From: Paramecium pentaurelia
Taxonomy: Eukaryota; Ciliophora; Oligohymenophorea; Peniculida; Parameciidae
Direction of reading: 5' to 3'
NCBI GenBank assembly: GCA_905183005.1
Contig: CAJJDO010000015.1
Location: 136,587-200,586 of the forward strand
Length of the DNA: 64,000 bases
In this document: positions 1-12,161 of the stretch, piece by piece
Position numbering within the stretch: the stretch's first letter is position 1
How the letters are laid out: every line of letters starts with the position of its first letter
Translations under genes and position numbers: made by a program
The notes under the pieces: model-generated
What the model saw: only the letters and a program-made list of their open reading frames with translations
What the model was told of the DNA's origin: nothing
Databases searched by the model: none

Positions 1-1131
1 CAAAACCAAAGAACAAGTTGTTCCACTAAATGTAATATCTATACCACAATTTGATAAATCTTTTTGCATTTTCAAAAAACTTTAAGTCATTGCTTTAGTA
101 ATACTATTATAATGATTTTCACCAATATCTTTTTCTTACATTCCAATATTTGATTTAATTTATTAATCTATGATATTTGGTAACAATTTCTTAACTAATT
201 ATGACACATAATGTCCATAAACACCATGACCATCACAAACAGAAAAAATGTATCTATTTTTAATTCCACCCAAATTATTAGTAACAATTATACTATCTTA
301 ATTAGTTTTAGTTTATCCTTATCCATTTTATCCAGCTTGGGATCTTATAATTTATATAACCATACTTAGAATAAAATAAATTAACATAATCTTGCATTTC
401 ATTATCTAGAATAAATGTATTTACTAATGTAGCTTAACTGGTTGATCGACCATGTAACATTACAATTTGATTAGAAACTTTTGTTTTAATATCTTGTTCT
501 ATTGTTTAAGAACCCAATTTAGCTCTTGATACAGAGGGTCTAGTATCAGGAGTAGATTCAGATATTAATTTGATTATTGATCCTCTAATTTATTACTAAA
601 TTAATTAACCAAATTATTTACAGTAGATGTTCCATCTGTAGTTGTATCTTTTCTTTTTGAACTTTTCATCTCTTAGATAGTCTCATCCTTGATTTATATA
701 TTGTTATTTAATTGAGTATCTGCTCTTCGAAGATTAGGTAATTTCATTGGAGATTATGACTATTTAAATATTATAAATACTTCTATTTTGGTTGCTCCAT
801 TAATTACTCTCTTTATTGGGGATGAACTAGTAGACTATGATGGCCTTTATTATTGGGTCTATGAAAAATCGTATTATTAGCTACAAATTAGAATTTGTCT
901 TCCTGTTTAGGATTTACATTGAGTCGTTTCACATTAAATTTGCCCTTAATTGGAGATTGCCCGTTTCTTAAATCAAATTTAATTATTTTACAATATGGGA
1001 GACATATTTAAAAGAAATGGTTTTTCAATTAGTTTTGGAGTTTGTTTTTTCTTTAACTATGGTGAACTTGAAGTGCTTTGAGTATTTTGTTATTCATTAG
1101 ATTTCAATGGAAATACTTTGACTGGATTCAT
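1..1131 (-). CDS. PP2C-type Ser/Thr protein phosphatase (C-terminal part lost at window edge)
   Basis: Metal-dependent phosphatase of the PPM/PP2C family, which removes phosphate from Ser/Thr. The ATG at 1131-1129 opens a roughly 300-residue Ser/Thr/Gln-rich, probably disordered N-terminus. The catalytic fold then begins, with the metal-binding motif FSVCDGHG near 226-250 and an SGTTCSL-type core strand at the very left edge. Three introns are needed to keep the frame: 967-991 (25 nt, AAG acceptor) and two of 26 nt that begin near 892 and 631. The remaining catalytic domain and the stop lie outside the window. The gene runs away from the edge and its 5' end lies 80 bp from the stop of the GSK3 gene. 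The family is clear from DGHG in context. Substrate and location cannot be told; the long N-terminal extension is unusual for a minimal PP2C. Confidence 0.85.
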
Positions 1132-1210
1132 TATATAAATTATATATAATTAGTTATGTAATTTTCATTATTTCTTTTGGTACCAAGTTGGGTATAATTT
1201 TGGTGCAATT

Positions 1211-2423
1211 TCAGGTTAAATTTAAAGTTCCTCTATAAATAATATCTACCCATTTAATACCCTTAGTAAAATCAAAAAAGTCTGGTAAAGTCTAATTAGG
1301 AATACCAAATCCTGTTTATCTTATATCATTAAAGAATGGATGCAATAAGGCTTCTAATGGTCTCAATCTTTCTTTAGGAGGATATACCATAAGTTTAGAA
1401 ATTAAATCAATAAATTGAACATCTGGTTTGAATTTAGCAAATACCTAAAGTATTTTAAATAAACATCAATTACCTTTTACCAAGGATGACATTTAATGAG
1501 TGGAAACTTAAAATCTTTATGTTAAGGATTCATCATTTTGACCTGTTCTTGTGTTGGAGTTCCCAAAATTTTAATAATTTCAACTAACTGATCTGTTGCA
1601 CTTTCTCCTGGAAAGAGAGGCTCTCCAATAAGCATCTCTGCAATCACACAACCAATAGACCAAACATCGATAGCTGTACTATATTCAGTAGCACCATAAA
1701 TTAATTCAGGGGCTCTATAATAACGAGAGCAAATGTAAGCTACATTTGGTTCACCTTTTTGAAGTTTCTTAGCAGATCCGAAATCGCATATTTTAAGTAC
1801 ATGAGTTGCTGGATCTACTAATATATTTTATGGTTTAATATCCCTATGACAAATACCAATTCCTAATTTTTAAACTTGTAATGTTACCTTCCATATAAGC
1901 TAGAGCTCTGAACATCTAATATCCATAAACTTTTAATAAGACATTGGGAAATTGCTATTTAGCTTTTCTGTATTATCTAACTACTTTGCTTAATGTATCA
2001 GGTATATAATCCATAACCAGATTTAAATAAACATCATCACCCTAATAATCAAATGCATATATACTTTATCTCCTTAAGTGAAAAAGGCTTCTTTCAACTT
2101 AATTACACATGGATGATTGAGTTCTTAAATGATCAAATGCTCCCTATTTTTATATCTCTTATCCTAAAACACTTTCTTAATGGCTACTTTTTCTCCTGTA
2201 ATAGAATTGGTGGCCTATATAATGATAAATGTATGATACTAAATAAACCATTCCAAAAGTGCCATTTCCAACAATTTGATTTAGAGTATACTTTTGGGCT
2301 TATTCAGATCTCTACATTATGAATAGTAAGACTAACCTATTGTTGCTAATTTTCATCATTAGCCAATGTTGGAACTCTTGTACTTGGTTTTGTTGGCTGT
2401 TATTATTAAGGTTTCTTTAACAT
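1211..2423 (-). CDS. GSK3: glycogen synthase kinase 3 (GSK3/shaggy) protein kinase
   Basis: CMGC-group Ser/Thr kinase. Visible in order are the glycine loop IVGNGTFG, the VAIKK lysine, QDKRYKNRE (typical of GSK3), the catalytic loop HRDIKPQN, KICDFGSAK, the activation segment AYICSRYYRAPELIYGATEY with the Tyr that is phosphorylated in this family, and the C-lobe stretch ending LRPLEALLHPFFND. At roughly 360 residues it is a bare kinase domain with a short Gln-rich N-terminus. Several introns interrupt it, including 2291-2315 (25 nt, ending AAG), one of 25 nt between GMVYL and ATNSITGEK, one of 25 nt before HRD and one of 29 nt before the C-lobe. In other eukaryotes GSK3 acts in metabolic and developmental signalling and on flagellar length. 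Whether it does so here is inference. It shares a 116-bp upstream region with the divergent DRC7 gene. Confidence 0.93.
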
Positions 2424-2539
2424 AATTATTTATATTATCACAAATTCAAATACTAAGAAACTAAAAAATTACAAACTTGAATCTCTTGTGTATTTGTTTA
2501 GAACATAATAATTATTATTATTTTATAATTGTACTTCTA

Positions 2540-5131
2540 ATGTCAAATAATCCAGTTAGTGATGTTGAAATTCAGAAATAAGCACAGCAACAATAAAATA
2601 ATATACTTGCCATCTTGAAATCTGGTAACGCAACTGTTGTAAATGAAAAATTATAAAGATGTCGAGATTTCAAAGATGGCAAAGACATTACAGTCCCTTT
2701 TTGTTATAAAGGTATTAATACTTCTAAATTATTCCTAGAAAACTCTCCCAAAGAAGAATTAGTATTAGAGCATGTACAATAATTTTAAAAACAGTTTCAA
2801 TTACATTATGATGAAAGAAGGAATCTCTTTCTCTATCCAAAAAATGAATGCGATCTCTACAAATTTATATGTACAACTATACGTCCCTAAAAAATTGGAT
2901 ATTTAGAACTCTATAATTATGAATAGTGTGCAAGATATATGAGTTTTTTTATTGCTTATGAATAATTGGATCCTCCTGATCAATTCCCTAAAGTTATTCC
3001 AAGTCCAACTAATGTTGCAAGATGGTAGAAAGGTGATTGTTTTGATTTATCTATACTTTTGTGTAGCGTTTTAATAGGAGTTGGTTATGATGCCTATTGT
3101 GTATATGGAACAGCTCCTAGATCAATAACAAGTAAAAATGAAGCAGATCTTGATTACATCTTCATCAATAATGGAATTAAAGAGGATGATCAAGATGGGG
3201 ATAAAGATAATGATGAACTAAAAGATAATGAATTTGCTATTCTTCCAAAAGAAGAGATTGTGTCAAAATATGATACAAAAATATAAAAACAAAAAGAAGA
3301 ATTTGAAAAAGAATAAAAGAGAATTGCACTTACTATTGATGATGATGAACCTGATTAAATGGGATAAGATTAATATGCTGGTAAAAGAATTCATTGTTGG
3401 ATACTCTTAAAAGCAGGTAAAAGAGGAGTTGAAAGAAATATATTTATTGAACCTTCTACAGGTAGGATTTATTAAATTAATGAAAGTCCATTTTTAACTG
3501 TTGATGCAGTTTTCAACAATAAAAACTTTTGGATTAATATGAAATTGGAATCTAAAGTAGCAGATTTAAATTTTGATGAAATGGATACATCTATGAATTG
3601 GGAATATGTCATGTTAGATACTATGGTTGAATAGAGTTAGTAGGATGATGAGGATTACAATTATGGTGAAGAACATAATCAATAATAAAAACAAGTTGAT
3701 CCTTAATAATAATAATTATAAGACATTGCATAAATCTTAGATATGCCACCTCCTTGGCCTCCAAAGATTTTTATAGATAAAGACTCTTTTCTCAAGGGAA
3801 CACCTTTAGGAGAATCTACAGTCTTTTATAAGAAATGCAAAATAGACTCATACGCTCCATATTCTTAGGAAAAAGATGGATTAGTTTAAAGATTCACTAT
3901 TTATCAGGATTATAAAAGATTGAAAATTCATGAAATTAGATACTTTTACAAACACAGATCTGACAAATTAGTATTGAAAAGAAGATTTCCATATGAATTT
4001 AAGACTATTGAAGAGTATGAACCTGGAAATAAACCTTAAAGAAAGACTATTACTACTATAGACAGATAATTGAGAATCATCTTATATTATCCAACAAGGA
4101 ATCATGATGGCTTGATAAAAAGAATTGAAAAAATTGGAGAAAAAACAATAGAAGAATATGAAAATAGGGATGATAGAGTTATATATAGATCTGTTAGATT
4201 TGATGCAAAAGATAAGAAATTTGAATAAAGAGATTTAATTCATAATGATAGATATATGGGATAAGTCAAAATTACTAAAATGACTTAAAAATATGAATTA
4301 AGTGAATTATATCCTGCAAGTGAATAACCATAAAAAGTTGTTATTGATTTAGTAAAAAATGTAATTAGGTAAAAAAAATATTTTTGATTTTAGAGTCTAT
4401 TATCATATGAATAAAGGAGAAATCAATCCATAAGTTAAAGAGTTAAAAAGGGAAAATATGCATGGATTAGGAAAATTAAATGAAACTGGAGTAGAAAAAA
4501 AAAATGAAGATGCTTTGGTTTCTTAAGAGAATTAAAGAATAGCAAATTTAGGTATATATGATGTAATTTTTAGAAAAGGAATGTTTAACACATATTAAAA
4601 ATCAAGAAGACGAAGTAAAAAAAGATGAAGAATAATTAAGATCTTAAGATCTAAGACTTGAAAAAACACTTCATGACAAAGCAAGAGAAAGATATAAAGA
4701 AACCTTAAAGAAATCTGAAGAAGAAAAATAAAGGGAATAAGCTGACAAAGATTATTTATATCCATATTTGGAAAAGAGAAGGTTATTAGGAAAGGAAGTA
4801 CTTTCTTATAATGAGGCTTTGGATATATAAAAAGATGTTATGACTAAATTGAAAGAACGGTTTTATTTTCATTTAACCTTTTAGTTTACTATCTAGAGCA
4901 GCTATCATCTAAAAAAAATTAGAAGAAGAAAGAGCTAAACTAGATCAGGCTGAATAAATGTAGTAGAAAAAGGCAGATCCAGATGATAACGAATATATCA
5001 ATATACAATTTAGAATTGATATTTTGGAGTAAAGGGCTATTAGATTTGAATCCTAAGCGCTACTTAAATATGAGGAAATGGATAGAAAACTTAAAGAAGA
5101 TAAAAGACTATCAGAACTTAAAAAGAAATGA
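2540..5131 (+). CDS. DRC7: dynein regulatory complex subunit 7 (CCDC135/FAP50 family)
   Basis: Structural protein of the nexin-dynein regulatory complex on ciliary doublet microtubules. The N-terminal third carries the conserved transglutaminase-like core: CDLYKFICT, then WQKGDCFDLSILLCSVLIGV, then GYDAYCVYG. The middle has the family block around WPPKIFIDKDSFLKGTP and KRRFPYEF. The C-terminus is a charged coiled coil ending in ELKKK before TGA at 5129-5131. Removing three introns gives 839 residues, close to the roughly 870 usual for the family: 22 nt near 4552, 25 nt at about 4369-4393, and 25 nt near 4860 that begins GTTT rather than GTA. The ATG at 2540 is the first in frame. Divergently transcribed from GSK3. 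Function is well established for the family; nothing here looks degenerate. Confidence 0.93.
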
Positions 5132-5192
5132 AAATATTTTTATTAAGGAAAATATCATGTTATTAAATGTAATTAATTAAATATAATATATT

Positions 5193-6089
5193 TCAACAAT
5201 TTTCAAATAAATTATTATCAAAGTCTATACTTTATTTCTTATCATTTTTCTTAATTTGTTTTTAATTTTATACAACCTTGACTTTTATTTATTATTGATC
5301 ATCAGAATTTTCATCTGAATCATAACCTGTTTTTATAACTTTATTTACTTTCTTTGTCTATTAATTCTATTTTTATTAAGCAGCTTATTATTATTATTAT
5401 TTCTGATTTTGCTATTATTATTGTTAATGTTATTATTATTATTTATTTTATTTATTTTGTTTCTATTTATCATTTTCATTTTACTTTTGTTACTAATTAT
5501 TCTATATTTATTTATCTTATTTAACTTTATCTGCAATCTATTATTAAGTATTATTAATTTGATCTTCATTCTATTAAACAAGTTTAGGATGCTTTTTGAT
5601 TCCAAAATTATTTTCTTCTTCTAAATCTTATTTCTATTAGTGTAATTATTTTGTTTATTGATTTTCTTAGGGTTTCTAATTTATTTAAGATTAGGCTTAA
5701 TGTTATTATTTTTTTGATCCTTCTTTCTATTATTATCCAATTTAGATTTCAGGGGTTTATAGATTTTCTTTTTCTTTTTGTTCTTTGCTTTTATCTCTGG
5801 TTTGATTGTTTGCTTCTTTTGTTTCTTTTTTGCCTTGTGCCTCAGTTTAATCTTAATTTTCTTTTAAGTTGGATGATTCATGTTATTGAACTTCTTCTTA
5901 AATTTAATTTTTCTATTCATTATTAGTCTAATTATCTTTAGTTTTTGTTTCTTTATTTTCTTTTGTGTTTTCATTCTATAATTATAATTATTCTTGTGTA
6001 TTTTAATTTTGTTATTTAGATTTTTCTTCTTCTATTCTATTCTTATTTTATTATTTTTATTATTTTTTTGTTAATTATTATTATTATTA

Positions 6090-6124
<35 letters not shown>

Positions 6125-6171
6125 GTTATTATTATTATTATTGTTATTGTTATTGTTATTGTTATTGTTAT

Positions 6172-6202
<31 letters not shown>

Positions 6203-6701
6203 GTTTTTGATTATTTTATTATTATTTATTTGCTTATTTGTCATCTTGTTGTTGAGGTAGAGTTCTAGGTGGAGATATGTCTGGTAAATTTTCAACTAAT
6301 TTGTTTTGTTCTTTTTAATGCTTATTCCTTCTTTTTGAATTGTCTGTTTATTCAATTTTAACTTATGATTTTTTTTTCGGTTCAATAATTTCACATGTTA
6401 TAAAGGTTTAATCATCAAGTACATGTCCAATTTACATTTGTTTAGGAATCACAACCAAATAGCCATTTTATTTTATATTTTTTACTTAGAATTGCTATAT
6501 TTCCTCATTATCAGGATTTTCTCTTTATGTATAAACGAATGAATTTGCAATCTAAACTTCTAGATTCTTATTGTTAAATAATTCAATTACTTATTAAGTG
6601 CGATCTACTGTGGCAATGAATTGTTTATGTCCTGTATTAACGAAAAGACGAATGTATTACCTTTGTGGAGCTTCAGCTGGTTTATTCAAAAATAAATCCA
6701 T
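5193..6701 (-). CDS. glutamine-rich protein with a 43-residue poly-Gln tract
   Basis: Unknown function. The reading frame is uninterrupted from ATG 6701 to TGA 5195-5193 (502 residues, no intron). The N-terminal ~110 residues look like a compact domain (starts MDLFLNKPAEAP; contains QYIRLFVNTG and YLVVIPKQM). Then comes a run of 43 consecutive glutamines (6203-6075) written as a mixture of CAG, CAA and TAA, followed by a long Gln/Lys/Glu/Asn-rich region with a second Gln cluster near 5390-5460. The tail is acidic (GYDSDENSDD) and the protein ends in FENC. Other frames of the tract read as poly-Asn, poly-Ile or poly-Leu and are shadows. The ATG is only 9 nt below the stop of the phosphatase gene upstream. 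A scaffold, chromatin or condensate-forming role would be a guess. Confidence 0.8.
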
Positions 6702-6710
6702 AAATTAAAA

Positions 6711-8451
6711 TCAATAATTTTATGTTTATAATAATCTTTGTATACATTCTTCTATTGATGAACACTGGAGGTATAGTTCGTTTTGAAAGTGTTATTTATG
6801 ATGCTGGAGCCAATTTAATTATTTTTCACATTTAATTAGATAGTCTGCCATAAAGATTAACTCCTTGTCTTTTTTGTTTTCTTCAAAGGGAATAATTGGA
6901 ATACCATTATCCAATTAATAAATGTAACAATAAGCAGAATTATCAATTATTGCCATATTCTAGTGATTTAAATTAAGTTTACTTCTAACTTTCGGCCTTC
7001 AATTACTCTTAGATCTTTAACTAGAAGTCCCTCTTCTAGTTCTAAACAGTTTTCCCTATAGAATCGATATGAAAAGAGATTTGCTTTGGGATCAATATAT
7101 TGTAAAATCTTATCTGCATATTCCTTATATGAAGCAGTGAATAGTATCAATTCATAAAATTAAGATAGAGCCTTCAACATTTATTAACAATGTGGTCTTA
7201 TATTAAAACGTATCTAATAATATTTAAATTAGTTTACTTCTGTTTCTGGTTCATTAGGAATATGAATAATTGTTTTAAAATCTGTAGGATTATCATTGAT
7301 ATCGTTGCAATGAATTAATGTTTCATCAAGATCAAAAACTAGAGTTTTAATAGTTTCAGATGAAAAAGTTGGCCTTTTTGGAGGATTTAATAATTTTGAG
7401 GTTATAGGCTTTTTTGAGGTCAATTGAGAACAATGTTTTAAAGAGTTATAAGTTAGATTAAAATGATCACAGAATTTTGTTTTAAAATAGTCTTTTTACT
7501 CTTGAAATTCAATTTTATATTGCACTTAATATGGTGAAGTATTAGGAAAAAACTCTTCTCTCAAAAAATGTATTACAGAAGTCTAATAATATTTTGCTTC
7601 TTTAAAAATTGGCCTAATTACAGTCTAATATAAAATTAAGATTACTAAAAGGGCTGATAATTTTCCATTTTAAACATCGTTTAAATGAGTTGAAGGAGAG
7701 TGACCCCTTGTTGTTTATGCAGTCTTTGTAACTTGATTTGATGGAGAAAATGATTATCTTGATGGAATTTATCTAGTTGACATAATTTATGAAGGCTTAT
7801 CAATTTAGGGTTTAGTAATTATCTCTTTTTTTGGATTTACTTTTTTCAAAGGCATCTTTTAAATGATTTTTTATTCTTATTTCTACCTTTCATTTTGTTA
7901 AGTTTTTATTCTTTATTCTAATTTATTAACATCATTGCACTTTAAATTATTATTTGATTTTTCTTAAGTCATCTTTTATTAAGTTGTTGTAGATTAATTT
8001 TTAATAGTCAATCTCTATGATTATTGCAAAATCGGTTAAGATTATTTTTTAGTTGGAGTCACTTCTTTAGGAGATTTGAATTAAGAAGATATTCTATTCT
8101 TTGGTTAATCAAATTCTACAACTATGGATTAGCTTTTCTATGTTCTGTTACTAATTGGAATTTTAGATGGTTAGTTAATGACTTTTTATTTAATTGTTTT
8201 TGGAATATCTGTATATTTAGTAGTAGGACTAAAGTTGCTATTTAAAACTCTAATCATTTCTGGAGTGTTAGCTTTGTTATCAATTCTATTCTGGATTTAA
8301 TAAATAATAATTACTGCATCTTGGTAGTAATTTTATTTTCAGCTGATTGGCCACGATATCCTTTTTTGGAACACTCTTCTTATCTTGACTACTGTTGTTA
8401 AGGTAATTTAGGCTTAAGACTTGGAATAATTCTTTATGTATTTAATTTCAT
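6711..8451 (-). CDS. FCP1/SCP-type (CTD small phosphatase-like) protein phosphatase
   Basis: HAD-superfamily phosphatase with the FCP1 homology domain. The catalytic signature LVFDLDETLIHC (the aspartyl nucleophile is the first Asp of DLDET) is followed by RPHCQQML, LILFTASYKEYAD, YRENCLELEEGLLVKDL and AIIDNSAYCYIYQLDNGIPI, the family order. Family members act on RNA polymerase II tail, SMADs or nuclear-envelope substrates; the substrate here is unknown. The ATG at 8451 is preferred over an internal one at 7855, because the region between reads as a Ser/Thr/Gln/Lys-rich tail that joins after a 29-nt intron (near 8316-8288). Introns of about 24 and 23 nt flank the exon with FTASYKEYAD. Length is about 550 residues. 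An opposite-strand ORF with hydrophobic runs (7863-8576) is a shadow of this N-terminus. Confidence 0.85.
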
Positions 8452-9178
8452 TATTTTTTAATTTTATTAAGTCATATGACTTTAAATTTCAATTAAAAGA
8501 GAAACATAGATCTCACTTTATTGTAATAAATTTAATAATATTAGTGGGTAAAATTAGATCAACTAATTATTTCTGAAATATTAAAATATTATTTGCTACT
8601 TACTTTTTAAATAAAACTTTTTCACAACAAAATATAAATGATCAAATATTTATTTTAAGTGAGCATAATCTATTTTACATTTAGTCACAGATAATGAAAC
8701 TCTAACAATTTCCAATAGGTTATTTGATTCATTTATATTATTCAGATTCTTTGCTTTTTTCTACTATTTCCCCTTTACTATTATATAAAAATGATTATCC
8801 GTCAAACTTGATTCGTTTCACTTACACTCGATTATGCTCTTTCAATATAATTATTCTTTACTATCATGCATTTCCTTTATAATTTACTGTAAAGAATAAG
8901 TATAAATCTTAGTTAATAAAAATGATTATTTTAGTTCTTAATATATTTGATCAAATGTTTAATGGATAAAGAGGATTTAAGTTTTGTTTTATTTAGAATC
9001 CTCTTATTCTTAGGAATCATTTTCCTATCATAATCATTTCCTTTATAGAAACCATAAAGTTCAATTTAGTGTACATATTAAATTATACTCTTATAATAAT
9101 TTATGAGAAGAATTTTATAATTATAGAATAAAATTGTTGTGCTAATAATGAAATAGATTTTCTATTAAATTTTAAAGG
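8452..9178. other. intergenic region, no gene supported
   Basis: This 727-bp AT-rich spacer lies between divergent genes and presumably holds the promoters of both. A plus-strand frame stays open from 8577 to about 9197 and a short minus-strand frame near 8990-9110 reads in a protein-like way (includes GFYKGNDYDRK). With TGA as the sole stop such open stretches are expected by chance. Neither has a convincing start, family motif or intron pattern. Confidence 0.5.
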
Positions 9179-10559
9179 ATGTTTAATAGGTTAAGAATGA
9201 CATTAAAATTATATAAATATATATTAATTAATATGATAACATTATTATTTTTGGTTAGTGTTTAAGGATAATATTTACCTACAAGTACTGGATGTTTAGG
9301 AACAGATTATTTATACAAATTTGAAGAATTATCATTCTGTTTTACTTGTTAAAAAGGATGTAAAAGCTGTTGTGATCCATAATTATGCAATGAATGTGAA
9401 GACAGATACAGATTTAATTCAACCACATCTACTTGTATTAGATGTCCAGTATTTAAATATTTCATATTTAGGTAAACTGTGAAGTATGTGAACCAGATGG
9501 TTTATTTTCTAAATGTTCAAAATGTGAAACAGGATATATAAAATAAGATGATGGTAGCTGTAAGAAATGTGGAGATGATTGTGTCTCTTGTTCTTTGGCA
9601 GATTATTGTTCATAATGTGCAGATGCTTTCTATGTAGAAAAAGGAAGTAATAAAGAATAATTATGAATTTCTATAGTTTGTAAAGATTGTCCATATGGAT
9701 GTAAAAGTTGTACTTAAGTTGAAGAATAATTATTTGTGTGTGATACTTGCATTGATAGATATTATTTAGTAGGAGAATAATGTACAAAATGTCCAACTGG
9801 ATGTCTAAAATGTGATGACGATTTCACTTGTACTAGTTGTGAAGATGCTTATGTATTGAAAGAAACAAAACTTTGTGAATTTTGTACTCCAAATTGTAAA
9901 AAATGTTCAGAAAATACATGTACTGAATGTTAAATAGGTTATGTTTTAACAGCAGATAATTAATGTCTAGGTTGTCCAGATATTAATTGTGAAAGTTGTT
10001 AGTAGGATGATAGAACTAAATGTACTAAATGTGCATCTAAATTTTATTTACTTAATTCAACTTGTATTGCTTGTGATGTCAATTGTAAATAATGTGATAC
10101 TCCAGGACATTGTGTTGAATGTAAACCAGGATATTTTATTAAAAATGGAGTTTGTACTGCTAATTCTATTAAATATTGTTAAGTACAAAATGAAACTGCA
10201 TGTCTTACTTGTGAAAGTGGATATTATATTAAAAATGGTGCATGTAATCCATGTGGTGATAATTGTTTGTAATGTTCAGGACCTTCATCATGTAATTAAT
10301 GTGCAACTGCTTATTTCTTTAATGGTTTTTAATGTTAAGGATGTGGTACTGGTTGTGAAAGATGTGTTGATTCAAATATTTGTCTTAAATGCACTTATGG
10401 GTATATAATATTATATAAATTAGTTTTTATATTTCTAAAGGAGTTTGTGAAAGATGTATAGATGGAGTTTGTTAATGTTCAATTAAAGAAAATATGATAT
10501 AGAATTAGAGCAATTAAATCATAGTTTTGATGTTATTATTATTATTGATATTATCATGA
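9179..10559 (+). CDS. secreted cysteine-rich repeat protein (furin/VSP-like repeats), possible GPI anchor
   Basis: Surface or secreted protein. It opens with a hydrophobic signal sequence (LINMITLLFLVSVQG, with several in-frame ATGs; a start at the third Met would leave a shorter signal). Then come about a dozen tandem units of the form CxxC-x(5-20)-CxxC, such as CKSCC, CKKCGDDCVSC, CVECKPGYF and CERCIDGVC. The mature part is almost entirely these repeats. The C-terminus is a short hydrophobic run (IIVLMLLLLLILS) directly before TGA, as in GPI-attachment signals or a tail anchor. Three introns (23, 30 and 23 nt) restore the frame and give 434 residues. The repeat type resembles furin-like/EGF-like cysteine repeats of ciliate and protist surface proteins. 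Ligand and role are unknown. Confidence 0.82.
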
Positions 10560-10768
10560 AATTAATCTAATTTAAACTAGATTATTTATATATACATTTA
10601 ATAATCATTTTTTATATATTTGAATAATTTAATTAATATAAATAATCATAATATTAGGATAAGCAATTTTATATTATTTAAGAATTAAATTAAATCTATA
10701 TAATTATATTTAATATTAAATAAGATAGATGTAAAAAATGAAAATTTATAAAATTGATTAAATCTAAG

Positions 10769-12013
10769 TCATTATTTATTACTGTAATGAGATTATCTCT
10801 TTAATTAATCTCTATATAATTAAAGTTCCTGCTCTTTATGAGTTAATAATTAATTTAATCTATTGCATTCATTTTAAAATAATGAAACTTTGCTTTCTAA
10901 ATCTTTCAAATTTTATTTAGACTATTAAGATTGACTTTATCTTCTTAAAAGTTCTAATTCTTTATTCCTATCATCAATTATTTTACGAAGACTATATAAA
11001 TTGAAATTGAATTATACTTAGTAATTTCTTAGTTTTAATACTCAGTTTCTTGAACTATTTTTTCCAATCTAATTAATTTTGATTAAACAGTATCCAAATC
11101 GTCTTATTTTAATTTTAAATTAATTTCTGCTTTTTTTAAGTCTGATTATAAATTGACTAAAAATTTATCCTTAATAATTACATATATTTTATTCTTTTGT
11201 TCTAGATTTAGCTAAAAAGTTTTATGCTTCAAAACTCTAAGACTCAAGTGATTAACATCTTCTCTACCATTAATCTAATTATTCTCTCAATCTATTCATT
11301 TCAACTTAGACAATATTATCATTATCTTGAACAGCTCTCTTCATTCTTTCAACTTCCATTTCAACATTAGATCTAGTTTTCAATTAAGTTTCTAAACTTT
11401 AGTATCTGAGTCTCCATTAATCAATTTCTGAATTCAAATCTATAATAGTCTTATTGAGTCTATCCACTTCTTACATTAATTAATTAACTCTTCCAGTATC
11501 TTCAAAATAGCTGATCTTTTCAGATGCAATATTTTATGATTTTAATCTAAAATTTTCTTATTGCAAATCATATATTTATTTTTCTAGGATTGTACATTTA
11601 TCTATAATCAATATTAAATTATACTTCTCCATGGCTCTTCAATATCAGTTCGAGGTACCACTTAAACTGGTTTATCATAATGTTAAATTTCTTAATATAT
11701 AGGTTATGGTTGAATAATATTTTAGACAATAGAAACACCTTGGCTTGGTTATTATAATTGTTATTGTTTATTTAATGCTAAAATTTCAGGTGATAATTAG
11801 AACTATTAGAGTAGATTTGAAGTTTACTTCTTATGCATAAGCTCTTGCAGATGCCTATCCAAATTACATTGGCAATCCAGGTCCTTATTATGTACCCAAA
11901 GGTTTCTATGCATATTAATTATTAATATCTGTATTAATTGATTAAGGATATCTCATTTGATCATATGTATTTTTGCCATTAATTCCATAAACAGGATCTC
12001 TATATTAAGCCAT
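10769..12013 (-). CDS. coiled-coil protein
   Basis: Unknown function. The first ~110 residues are Gln/Pro/Tyr-rich (starts MAQYRDPVYGINGK; contains GLPMQFGQASARAYAQE). A 25-nt intron follows (near 11845), then VQVVPRTDIEEPW and long heptad-rich coiled coil to the C-terminus at TGA 10771-10769. The coiled coil is rich in Leu, Glu, Lys and Gln (for example NQLMQEVDRLNKTIIDL and RLREQLDQW). At least one further intron is needed, because the remaining length is not a multiple of three. A cytoskeletal or basal-body role is typical for such ciliate proteins but is inference. Its 3' end converges on the cysteine-rich gene, with 209 bp between. Confidence 0.7.
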
Positions 12014-12137
12014 TTTAATGATAAAAGCAATAAAATTTATTATAATATTATGTAAATAATATATTTCAAGCATTTTCTTTGTAATAATTTGTTAATTTGT
12101 TAAACTAATTTCATTAATTTTCAAGTAATATGGACTT

Positions 12138-12157
12138 TATATATATATATATATATA
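12138..12157. repeat. (TA)n microsatellite
   Basis: A run of alternating TA lies just before the ATG of the large helical protein gene, in the 148-bp spacer between divergent genes. It may be part of the promoter; nothing more can be said. Confidence 0.8.
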
Positions 12158-12161
12158 AATT

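Noticed and set aside
5409..6295. ORFs read as poly-Leu, poly-Ile or poly-Asn proteins
   Set aside because: They are other frames of the poly-Gln gene on the minus strand, whose own frame is open for 502 codons with a sensible start and tail.
7863..8576. Plus-strand ORF reading as a multi-span membrane protein
   Set aside because: The minus strand carries the Ser/Gln/Lys-rich N-terminus of the FCP-type phosphatase in one frame plus a 29-nt intron. The hydrophobic runs are the complement of Lys/Asn/Gln codons, and the ORF would start 8 bp from an internal Met of that gene.
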